Numbered from the stretch's first letter, positions 1 through 6,202 are shown. The stretch is 6,481 bases of DNA from Acidimicrobiaceae bacterium (GCA_003514205.1 DORQ01000333.1:1-6481), one strand, 5' to 3'. Numbers and translations are program-made. Notes: generated by a model not told the origin, from the sequence alone.

Positions 1-164
1 CGACACGTCTCGAAGAGGTGGTCGAGACGGCGGTCTCCAATCCTGCTCCTGAGACCACGGGCGTGCCACCGCTGCCAACCCCGCCCGACCCGTCAGCGGC
101 CCCGACCCAGGAGGGCGTAGTGCCAGGCGCTCCAAGCCAACCCAGCCGAAAGTCGGGGGCCTAG
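1..164 (+). CDS. Partial CDS: C-terminal tail, probably penicillin-binding protein 2 (PBP2/MrdA-type transpeptidase)
   Basis: Only the last 53 full codons are in the window (reading frame from position 3), ending with TAG at 162-164. The visible protein begins TRLEEVVETAVSN and continues as a Pro/Ala/Thr/Ser-rich, low-complexity tail ending SRKSGA. No catalytic motif is visible, so identity is inferred from position. A gene whose stop codon directly abuts the start of rodA is very often the class B penicillin-binding protein that pairs with RodA in the elongasome, and Pro-rich C-terminal tails are common on such proteins in actinobacteria. If correct, the protein is an inner-membrane D,D-transpeptidase that crosslinks glycan polymerised by RodA. 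Another cell-wall or division protein (for example an FtsI-like paralogue) cannot be excluded. Confidence 0.6.
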   Translation, partial: TRLEEVVETAVSNPAPETTGVPPLPTPPDPSAAPTQEGVVPGAPSQPSRKSGA

Positions 165-1304
165 ATGCTCGTCAACAACCGAGTTTCTGTGAAGAGCCGC
201 GATATGTCGGCGGCCTGGCGTCATATCGACTTCGTGTTGGTTGGTCTGGTTGCCTTGGCTTCGCTCATTGGCGCTCTTATGGTCTACTCGGCCACCCGAG
301 GAAAGGGCAACGGAACCGACTTCATTCAGAAGCACGTCATCTTTCTGACGCTCGGAGCCTGTCTTGCGGCCGCAGTAGCCAGCGTCGATTACGTGCGATA
401 TCGGGACTGGGCGCGGCTTGTCTTCACCCTTGGGTTCCTCGGACTTGTCGGGGTGCTCATTCCGGGGATTGGCTCTGTACACAAAGGGATTCGCGCCTGG
501 TTTGACGTGGGTCCGATCCAGATACAGCCGGCCGAATTCATGAAGGTAGTGGTGATCGTTGCGGTGGCCAGTTATGTCGGCACCCGACTCGAGGGGATAC
601 GGCTGAAAGAGACGGTTGCCGCCCTTGCGCTGTTCGTGGTTCCTATGGGGCTCATTCTGTTACAGCCCGATCTCGGGACGGCCCTCGTCTATGTTGCCAT
701 CGCCGCAGGAATGTTGGCCGTCAGTGGTGTTCCAGCTCGCTACTTGATTGCGCTGGGGCTGATCGGAATTCTGAGTGTGACCGCCATTCTGACCAGCGAT
801 GCGCTCGACAACTACCAGAAGGCGCGCCTCACCACCTTCGTCAACCCCGACGACACCAGCACGGCGGCCCTGACTGCGAGCTACAACACTCGCCAGGCCC
901 AGGCCGCCATCTCCCTTGGCGGAATGACCGGCTCGGGGTACTTACAGGGTCAGTACACCAGCGGTCGTTCGGTGCCCGAACAACAAACGGACTTCATCTT
1001 TACTGTCCCTGCAGAAGAATTCGGCTTTGTTGGTTCGGGGCTCCTGCTCGCCATCTTGGCGGCAATCGTGTGGCGTGTGTGGAGGACGGCTCACCTAGCT
1101 CGCGACACTGTCGGAACGCTGATCTGTGTCGGCGTGATGTGCCTCTTCGCGTTTCACATCTTTGAGAACGTGGGAATGAACCTCGGGATCATGCCGGTTA
1201 CTGGCATTCCGCTTCCTTTCATTTCATATGGTGGCTCTTCAACACTCACGGCCTTCGCTGCGATCGGGCTAGTGCTGAACGTTCATAGCCGCCGCTTCAC
1301 CTAA
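165..1304 (+). CDS. rodA: RodA-type SEDS peptidoglycan glycosyltransferase (rod shape-determining protein)
   Basis: 379 aa, usual for the family. This integral membrane enzyme polymerises lipid II into glycan strands together with a class B PBP. About ten hydrophobic segments are visible (roughly 21-42, 57-75, 84-100, 124-139, 150-166, 171-187, 191-209, 285-305, 315-335, 357-376), with a large polar loop at about 210-284. SEDS hallmarks are IQPAEFMK (120-127), LLQPDLGTALV (165-175), VPEQQTDFIFTVPAEEFGF (270-288) and MNLGIMPVTGIPLPFISYGG (338-357). Asp276 in the QQTDF motif corresponds to the essential Asp of characterised RodA proteins. The ATG at 165 directly abuts the upstream TAG. A second in-frame ATG at 204, preceded by GAAGAG seven bases upstream, would remove 13 residues and give the more family-like start MSAAWRHIDF. 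FtsW is the main alternative; pairing with the upstream gene favours RodA. Confidence 0.93.
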   Translation: MLVNNRVSVKSRDMSAAWRHIDFVLVGLVALASLIGALMVYSATRGKGNGTDFIQKHVIFLTLGACLAAAVASVDYVRYRDWARLVFTLGFLGLVGVLIPGIGSVHKGIRAWFDVGPIQIQPAEFMKVVVIVAVASYVGTRLEGIRLKETVAALALFVVPMGLILLQPDLGTALVYVAIAAGMLAVSGVPARYLIALGLIGILSVTAILTSDALDNYQKARLTTFVNPDDTSTAALTASYNTRQAQAAISLGGMTGSGYLQGQYTSGRSVPEQQTDFIFTVPAEEFGFVGSGLLLAILAAIVWRVWRTAHLARDTVGTLICVGVMCLFAFHIFENVGMNLGIMPVTGIPLPFISYGGSSTLTAFAAIGLVLNVHSRRFT

Positions 1305-1305
1305 C

Positions 1306-1337
1306 TCACGAAGGTTCTGCGTCTCCACAGAGCGTGA
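1306..1337 (+). other. Weak bipartite hairpin just after the rodA stop
   Basis: TCACG (1306-1310) can pair with CGTGA (1333-1337), enclosing an inner stem TCTG (1316-1319) with CAGA (1328-1331) around an 8-nt loop. The inner and outer stems are separated by an asymmetric 5/1 internal loop. No T-tract follows, so this is not a canonical intrinsic terminator. It may stabilise the 3' end of the rodA transcript or be chance pairing. Confidence 0.2.
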
Positions 1338-1351
1338 ACGGCGGGTGTTCT

Positions 1352-1369
1352 GCCCAAAGGCACCTGGGC
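1352..1369 (+). other. Short inverted repeat overlapping the putative promoter region
   Basis: GCCCA (1352-1356) is the inverted complement of TGGGC (1365-1369), with an 8-nt loop AAGGCACC. The stem can be extended outward by wobble and one C-G pair. No T-run follows. It lies where the -35 region of the downstream promoter would fall, so it could be a protein-binding site, a U-tract-less terminator for rodA, or chance. Confidence 0.2.
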
Positions 1370-1372
1370 GGG

Positions 1373-1378
1373 TAGGCT
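1373..1378 (+). promoter_or_regulatory. Putative -10 element (TAGGCT) giving a leaderless or near-leaderless transcript
   Basis: TAGGCT fits the actinobacterial TANNNT housekeeping -10 pattern. Nine bases separate it from the ATG at 1388, so a start site 7-10 bases downstream falls at about A1385-A1388, at or almost at the start codon. No convincing Shine-Dalgarno precedes that ATG, which agrees with leaderless initiation. The -35 region (about 1349-1356, sequence TCTGCCCA) does not resemble TTGACA, which is tolerated in many actinobacterial promoters. It lies in the only real intergenic gap and would drive the radical SAM/DUF2344/RNase/L21/L27 operon. Confidence 0.45.
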
Positions 1379-1387
1379 GGCAACATC

Positions 1388-3337
1388 ATGACCAACCTGT
1401 GGTCCCAACTCGAACCCCTACTCGCTCACGTCTCGAAACCCGCTCGCTATATCGGCTGCGAGGATGGTGCCGCGACCCCTCGCCAGGATCCAGATTTGGT
1501 CTCCTGGCTACTGATCTATCCCGACACCTATGAGATTGGCCTTCCGAATCAGGGCCTGCAGATTCTCTACGAGATTCTCAACGAACGCGCTGATGCTTCA
1601 GCTGAGCGCTCCTATGCGCCGTGGGTTGATCTCGAGGCTGAGCTTCGTGCTCATGGGTTGCCGCTCTTCAGCGTTGACACTCACCGGGCTGCTCCAACCT
1701 TTGACCTACTCGCGTTCAATCTCTCTGCCGAGCTCACCTACACGAACCTTCTGAACTGCATCGACCTGGCGCAGGTTCCTGTGCGGTCGGCTGAGCGAAC
1801 GGTGGATCACCCATTTGTCGTCGCTGGAGGGCACTGCACCTATAACCCGGAGCCCATCGCGGACTTCGTGGATTTCGTGGTTCTTGGTGATGGTGAGGAG
1901 GTGGTGTCAGAGATCACGCAGGTTCTTTACCAATGGAAGAACGGGCCGAAATCCTCGCGAGAAGACGTGCTCCGCGAACTCAGCCATATCGAAGGTGTCT
2001 ACGTTCCATCGATGTATGAGGTCGAGTATGACGGGCAGCGGCTCGTTTCGGTCACACCCCGCTACTCCGACGTTCCAGAAAAAGTTGAGAAGCGAACCAT
2101 TGCCGACTTGGCTGAGTGGCCCTATCCCAAGAGCCAGTTGGTTCCACTCACCGAGGTGGTTCATGATCGCCTGAACGTTGAAGTTTTTCGTGGATGCACT
2201 CGAGGATGTCGGTTCTGCCAAGCAGGAATGATCACGCGACCTGTTCGTGAACGCCCTGCCGACCAGGTGCGCACCATGGTTGCAGAAGGGTTGAAGCGGA
2301 CTGGGTACGACGAGGTTGCGCTGACTTCGCTGTCCTCTGCGGACTTCAGCGGTATTCAGGACGTGGTCACCGACATCGTCAACGATCCTGCGAACTGCGG
2401 GCAGGTCTCCGTCTCACTTCCCTCGTTGCGAGTTGATGCGTTTACCGTTGGAGTCGCTGCGCAGATCCAGAAAGCTCGGCGCACCGGGCTGACCTTCGCG
2501 CCCGAAGCGGGCAGTTGGCGAATGCGTCAAGTGATCAACAAACTCATTCGCGAAGAGGATCTCTACGGAGCTGTCGAGTCTGCGTATTCGCAGGGTTGGC
2601 GAAGAATGAAGCTCTATTTCCTCACCGGTCTCCCCACCGAGACCGATGAGGACACCCTGGGCATTGCCGAACTGGCCCGCAATGTGGTCGAAATCGGTAA
2701 GGCTCACCACAAGAACCCGTCAGTCACCGTGTCGGTTGGCGGATTCGTACCCAAGCCGTTCACGCCGTTCCAGTGGTTTGGCCAGAACACCTCTGTCGAA
2801 TTACAGCGCAAGATCAATATGCTGCGCGACGAGGCTCGAAAGACTCGAGGATTTGACCTCAAATGGCATGACCCCAAGGCATCGATTGCCGAGGGAATTG
2901 CCAGTCGTGGGGATCGACGTGTCGGCGCGGTCATCGAATCAGTGTGGCGAAAGGGCGGGACATTCCAAGAGTGGTCGGAGTACTTCGACCTCAGACTCTG
3001 GGAAGAGGCCATGGTTGAACATGGCCTTGAGCTGGATTGGTATGTGTATCGGCACAGAACCGAGGACGAGGTGCTTCCCTGGGACCACCTCTCAGCGGGT
3101 CTCTACAAGGAGTTCTTGTGGCAGGACTGGCGGGACGCGCTCAATGAGCTCGGTCTGGAAGACTGCCGTTGGACACCGTGTTACGACTGTGGCGCATGCA
3201 CGGGCTACTCCATTGAACACATCGTGGCTTCAGCCACACCCCCGGCTGGTGGGAGCCAAGGGACCGGTGTTGATCGCGCTTCAGGCGGGGTCGTTCCGGT
3301 CACTTTGTTGCCACGCAAGCCGGCGGGTGTTTCGTGA
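1388..3337 (+). CDS. B12-binding-domain-like radical SAM protein of uncharacterised family (TIGR03960-like)
   Basis: 649 aa. The N-terminal part (about 35-180) resembles the cobalamin-binding Rossmann-like region of B12-type radical SAM enzymes (LLIYPDTYEIGLPNQGLQIL, 41-60; NPEPIADFVDFVVLGDGEE, 153-171) but shows no DxHxxG cobalamin-ligand motif. The radical SAM core begins with the 4Fe-4S motif CTRGCRFC (Cys270, Cys274, Cys277), which binds SAM and reductively cleaves it. Further family-like stretches are LTSLSSADFSG (312-322), LPSLRVDAF (344-352), GLTFAPEAGSWRMRQVINK (367-385), MKLYFLTGLPTETDEDT (407-423) and GGFVPKPFTPFQWFG (451-465). A C-terminal Cys cluster (593, 598, 601, 604) may hold a second metal or Fe-S site, followed by a Gly/Pro-rich tail. 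The start matches the family N-terminus (short helix, then KPARYIG). It overlaps the DUF2344 gene by 4 bp, its usual partner. The substrate is unknown to me; an RNA or ribosome modification role is inferred from context only. Confidence 0.9.
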   Translation: MTNLWSQLEPLLAHVSKPARYIGCEDGAATPRQDPDLVSWLLIYPDTYEIGLPNQGLQILYEILNERADASAERSYAPWVDLEAELRAHGLPLFSVDTHRAAPTFDLLAFNLSAELTYTNLLNCIDLAQVPVRSAERTVDHPFVVAGGHCTYNPEPIADFVDFVVLGDGEEVVSEITQVLYQWKNGPKSSREDVLRELSHIEGVYVPSMYEVEYDGQRLVSVTPRYSDVPEKVEKRTIADLAEWPYPKSQLVPLTEVVHDRLNVEVFRGCTRGCRFCQAGMITRPVRERPADQVRTMVAEGLKRTGYDEVALTSLSSADFSGIQDVVTDIVNDPANCGQVSVSLPSLRVDAFTVGVAAQIQKARRTGLTFAPEAGSWRMRQVINKLIREEDLYGAVESAYSQGWRRMKLYFLTGLPTETDEDTLGIAELARNVVEIGKAHHKNPSVTVSVGGFVPKPFTPFQWFGQNTSVELQRKINMLRDEARKTRGFDLKWHDPKASIAEGIASRGDRRVGAVIESVWRKGGTFQEWSEYFDLRLWEEAMVEHGLELDWYVYRHRTEDEVLPWDHLSAGLYKEFLWQDWRDALNELGLEDCRWTPCYDCGACTGYSIEHIVASATPPAGGSQGTGVDRASGGVVPVTLLPRKPAGVS

Positions 3338-4062
3338 GGATTCGGCTTCGTTTCACCAAGGTCGGAAAGGTTCGGTTCCTCGGCCATCTCGATCTCGCCC
3401 GTTGCTGGGAGCGGGCCATCCGGCGCGCCGAGTTGCCGATCGCCTACAGCGAAGGGTTCTCGCCACGACCCAAAGTCCATTTCGGGCTAGCGCTCCCCAC
3501 CGGTGCTCAATCACTTGCTGAATACATCGACATCGATCTCACCAGACCGGTTGAGTTAGAGGGAGTAGCAACTATTCTTTCGAATCTCCTACCAACTGGA
3601 GTCGAAATCACTGGGTGCTCGGAGGTTGCTGGCAATGCGGAGGCGTTGCAGGCAGTTGTGACGAGTTGCACCTGGCGATTCAGTTATGACCAGGGTTCGA
3701 TTTCCGGCTCGCGCCTCAATGATCGGTGTGCGGAGGTGCTCGCGGCCGACGAAATTGAACTCGAACTGATCCGCAAAAAGAAACCGTTGGTTGAAGATGT
3801 GCGGCCTGCGATCCTGGGTCTCACTGTCGAATCCGCAGCAGCTAGTGAACCAGCATTGTTGGCTGAGGTTGCTGTGAAGCCAAGAAGCCTCAAGCCGAGT
3901 GAGATTCTCTCCATTCTCGGCGAAGAGTTTGGCACCCACAGGATCACGAGAATTGAACAATGGACCGTAGTCGAGGGTCAGCGAGTCGTACCGCTCGAAG
4001 CCGACTTGGTCTCCAACCCCATTGAAGGCGTTGTCCTTCTGGAAGGTTCTGATGTCCACTGA
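3334..4062 (+). CDS. DUF2344 / radical SAM-linked protein (TIGR03936-like)
   Basis: 242 aa, starting with GTG inside a GTGA overlap with the stop of the radical SAM gene, the classic layout for translational coupling. The N-terminal half carries the family pattern: RLRFTKVGKVRFLGHLDLAR (4-23), then RAELPIAYSEGFSPRPKVHF (31-50), then GLALPTGAQSLAEYIDIDL (51-69). The middle part is more variable. A basic stretch IRKKKPLVEDVRP (146-158) and LKPSEILSILGEE (186-198) also fit the family. No signal peptide or membrane segment is visible, so it is cytoplasmic. In other lineages this domain can be fused to the C-terminus of the same radical SAM protein, which supports a physical complex. The biochemical function is not established to my knowledge; substrate presentation or RNA binding is a guess from the basic motifs and neighbours. 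Confidence 0.88.
   Translation: MRIRLRFTKVGKVRFLGHLDLARCWERAIRRAELPIAYSEGFSPRPKVHFGLALPTGAQSLAEYIDIDLTRPVELEGVATILSNLLPTGVEITGCSEVAGNAEALQAVVTSCTWRFSYDQGSISGSRLNDRCAEVLAADEIELELIRKKKPLVEDVRPAILGLTVESAAASEPALLAEVAVKPRSLKPSEILSILGEEFGTHRITRIEQWTVVEGQRVVPLEADLVSNPIEGVVLLEGSDVH
4041..4046 (+). promoter_or_regulatory. Shine-Dalgarno GGAAGG that fixes the RNase E/G start
   Basis: GGAAGG lies five bases (TTCTG) before the ATG at 4052. It sits inside the 3' end of the DUF2344 coding sequence, so ribosomes finishing that gene pass over the signal. It favours ATG 4052 over the in-frame TTG at 4022, which has no comparable site. Confidence 0.75.
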
Positions 4063-5857
4063 TGACGTAAATCAATCCAGTTCCCCGCCGAAACCGGTAG
4101 ATACCTCGGCTCCACTCGTGCCGAAAGTTCCACCCCCTGGTCCACCCAAGCCTCCGGTACCGATGCCAAATGTTCCTGGCGATGCTCCTCCAGGCGGACC
4201 AACCGAACTTGATGGCGGTCGAACCGCCTCTGGGAAACGTCGTCGTCGCCGCCGCGGGAGCGGGAGCGGTGGGTCAGGGAGTGGCTCGGGAGAGCAAGCT
4301 CAGGGGTCAGCTGACAGCAACGCAGAGGGCGGGCAGAAATCAGCTCAGGCCGTGGAGAAGAAGGCGCCATCCCAAGGTGGCCAGAACCAATCTGGCCGCC
4401 AACGACAGGGTGCGGGCCAGTCAGGCGGAGGTCAACAGCGAGGAGGTCAGCAGGGCGGAGGTCAGCGGCGCAAACCAGCTACGCCGATCGAGGCGGTGCT
4501 GACCGATGAAGGTGCGCCGTTCGAGCTTGACGCGAAAACGCTGAAGAAACGTCAAGGGCGCCAACGAAAAGGCAAGGCTGTTGGCCGCTATTCAATGAAC
4601 GTGCACGTTGACTCAAGCGGCCACACCCATATTGCGGTCCTTGAGGGCCGCTCGCTGCTTGAACACTACGTCTCTCGCCCTGCCGACGATGTGAGCCAGA
4701 TTCATGGAAACATCTACCTCGGGCGGGTTGAGAATGTGCTTCCAGGGATGGAGGCGGCCTTCGTTGACATTGGAACACCGAAGAATGCTGTTCTGTATCG
4801 AGGCGACGTGCACTTTGAAGGTGACGATGTCGACGCTTCAGGCGAAAAGCCAAGAATTGAAGAAGTTCTCAAGGCCCGCCAACTCATTCTTTGTCAGGCG
4901 ACGAAGAACCCAATTGGACATAAGGGCGCTCGCCTGACCCAGGAAGTCTCCCTGCCTGGCCGGTTCGTGGTGCTCGTCCCAAATTCCAAGACCTATGGAA
5001 TTTCGAAGCGCCTCTCGGACCAAGAGCGCAAGCGACTTCGTCAGGTTCTGGATCGGGTGAAGCCGGCTCAGCACGGAGTGATTGTCCGAACCGCAGCTGA
5101 GGGTGTGACCTCGGAGGAGATCGAGCGAGACGTTGGTCGGCTGCTCAAGCAATGGGACCAGATCTCATCGCTCGCTGAAAAGCAGAATCGGCCGGCGCTG
5201 CTCTACCGCGAACCAGACATGGCCGTGCGCGTCATCCGCGAGGAATTCAACACCGAATACCGGAGTGTTGTGATTGATGACGAGGCGCTCTTCAACGATG
5301 TGCATGATTATGTGTCAGCCATTTCGCCAGCACTTGGTGACAGGGTGGTCCTGTACGACAGGAAAACCGAGTCCCTGCCGCTCTTCGAACGATTTCAAAT
5401 CACCGAGCAGCTTCGGAAGGGTCTTGATCGAAAGGTGTGGCTGCCCTCGGGCGGGTCGCTCATCATTGAGCACACGGAAGCTCTGACAGTGATCGATGTG
5501 AACACGGGGAGAAACGTCGGCTCCAAATCTCTTGAGGAGACCGTCTACCGAAACAACCTCGAAGCCGCTGTGGAGATAGCACGTCAGCTGAGGTTGCGAG
5601 ATATCGGCGGGATCATCGTCGTTGACTTCATCGATATGGAGATCAAGGACAACAGAGAGGACCTGGTCCGGACCTTCAAGGAGGCCCTGTCACGCGACAA
5701 GACTCGAACACAGGTCTTCAACGTGAGCGAACTCGGTCTTGTCGAAATGACCCGCAAGCGTATTGGGGAGGGCCTTCTCGAGTCCTTCGCCGACCAATGC
5801 AGCGTGTGTAACGGCCGAGGTGTCGTGCTGGCTTCAGCTGTCGAAGGACTCGAATAG
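4052..5857 (+). CDS. Ribonuclease E/G family endoribonuclease with N-terminal disordered arm
   Basis: 601 aa from ATG 4052. This single-strand, 5'-end-sensing endoribonuclease takes part in mRNA decay and rRNA processing. Residues 1-140 are low complexity: a Pro-rich stretch (10-50), KRRRRRR (62-68), a Ser/Gly run (69-80) and a Gly/Gln/Arg region (110-140). The S1-like RNA-binding domain follows (about 200-280; IYLGRVENVLPGMEAAFVDI, 221-240). VIVRTAAEG (343-351) matches the 5'-sensor segment, with Arg346 and Thr347 equivalent to E. coli RNase E Arg169/Thr170. The DNase I-like catalytic region contains TVIDVNTG (479-486; Asp482) and VVDFIDM (523-529; Asp525), the expected Mg-binding aspartates. 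CSVCNGRG (583-590) is the Zn-link that holds RNase E dimers together. Only 11 residues follow it, so there is no C-terminal scaffold. The gene overlaps DUF2344 by 11 bp. Whether to call it rne or rng is ambiguous, so I leave the symbol blank. Confidence 0.95.
   Translation: MSTDDVNQSSSPPKPVDTSAPLVPKVPPPGPPKPPVPMPNVPGDAPPGGPTELDGGRTASGKRRRRRRGSGSGGSGSGSGEQAQGSADSNAEGGQKSAQAVEKKAPSQGGQNQSGRQRQGAGQSGGGQQRGGQQGGGQRRKPATPIEAVLTDEGAPFELDAKTLKKRQGRQRKGKAVGRYSMNVHVDSSGHTHIAVLEGRSLLEHYVSRPADDVSQIHGNIYLGRVENVLPGMEAAFVDIGTPKNAVLYRGDVHFEGDDVDASGEKPRIEEVLKARQLILCQATKNPIGHKGARLTQEVSLPGRFVVLVPNSKTYGISKRLSDQERKRLRQVLDRVKPAQHGVIVRTAAEGVTSEEIERDVGRLLKQWDQISSLAEKQNRPALLYREPDMAVRVIREEFNTEYRSVVIDDEALFNDVHDYVSAISPALGDRVVLYDRKTESLPLFERFQITEQLRKGLDRKVWLPSGGSLIIEHTEALTVIDVNTGRNVGSKSLEETVYRNNLEAAVEIARQLRLRDIGGIIVVDFIDMEIKDNREDLVRTFKEALSRDKTRTQVFNVSELGLVEMTRKRIGEGLLESFADQCSVCNGRGVVLASAVEGLE
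4424..4468 (+). repeat. Three in-frame 15-bp tandem repeats encoding Gly/Gln/Arg pentads
   Basis: Three consecutive 15-mers (4424-4438, 4439-4453, 4454-4468) differ at only a few positions and encode GGGQQ, RGGQQ and GGGQR (RNase residues 125-139). Each contains GGAGGTCA (4427, 4442, 4457). They lie at the end of the disordered arm, before the conserved domains. Such RGG/Q-rich repeats are typical of flexible RNA-binding tails and are prone to copy-number change by slippage. Confidence 0.8.
5843..5848 (+). promoter_or_regulatory. Possible Shine-Dalgarno GAAGGA relevant to the rplU start
   Basis: GAAGGA lies inside the last codons of the RNase gene, 12 bases before the in-frame ATG at 5861 and 45 bases before the family-typical ATG at 5894. 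The spacing is long for 5861 and far too long for 5894, so it gives only weak support for the upstream start. Confidence 0.3.
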
Positions 5858-5893
5858 CCCATGGCAGCCACACCTGATATCGTTGCCTCCGCT

Positions 5894-6202
5894 ATGTACG
5901 CAGTCATTAGAACCGGTGGAAAGCAATATCGCGTGGCCGAGGGCGATCGTGTCCAGGTCGAGCGATTGGGCGAACCAGGCTCTGAGGTCTCACTGACCCC
6001 AGTTATGCTCGTCGACGGGGAAACCACCCTCGCAACTCCTGCTCAGCTCAAGGGTTCAAGCGTGTCTGCTCGAATCATTGACGAGGTCAAAGGCCCGAAG
6101 ATCATCGGGTTCACCTACAAGAACAAGGCGAATGAACGCCGTCGCTGGGGGCATCGTCAGACGTATGCAACCATCGAAATCACAGGAATCACGAAGGGCT
6201 GA
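5894..6202 (+). CDS. rplU: 50S ribosomal protein L21
   Basis: 102 aa from ATG 5894, the usual bacterial L21 length. The protein begins with the family signature MYAVIRTGGKQYRVAEGD and ends with the conserved GFTYKNKANERRRWGHRQ block (about 75-92), followed by TYATIEITGI. L21 binds 23S rRNA, contacts L20 and is part of the large subunit. It lies 36 bases after the RNase stop and 6 bases before rpmA, the near-universal rplU-rpmA pair. An in-frame ATG at 5861, three bases after the RNase stop, would add 11 residues (MAATPDIVASA) that are not typical of the family. I chose 5894 on family alignment, although 5861 has the better (still weak) ribosome-binding site. Probably cotranscribed with the RNase gene. 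Confidence 0.95.
   Translation: MYAVIRTGGKQYRVAEGDRVQVERLGEPGSEVSLTPVMLVDGETTLATPAQLKGSSVSARIIDEVKGPKIIGFTYKNKANERRRWGHRQTYATIEITGITKG

Noticed and set aside
93..482. Antisense open frame opposite the start of rodA
   Set aside because: It overlaps conserved rodA coding sequence, shows no recognisable domain, and is explained by the lack of stops in moderately GC-rich antisense frames.
2646..3521. Long + strand open frame (291 codons) overlapping the radical SAM and DUF2344 genes
   Set aside because: It lies out of frame inside two genes with strong family signatures, is Arg/Ser-rich in the manner of a shadow frame, matches no family I recognise and has no ribosome-binding site.
4022..4051. 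TTG start for the RNase gene, ten codons upstream
   Set aside because: ATG 4052 has GGAAGG at five-base spacing; TTG 4022 lacks an SD and would lengthen the overlap with DUF2344 to 41 bp.
5584..6027. Antisense open frame (147 codons) opposite the end of the RNase gene and the start of rplU
   Set aside because: Ser/Thr/Arg-rich composition typical of an antisense shadow; both sense genes are certain.
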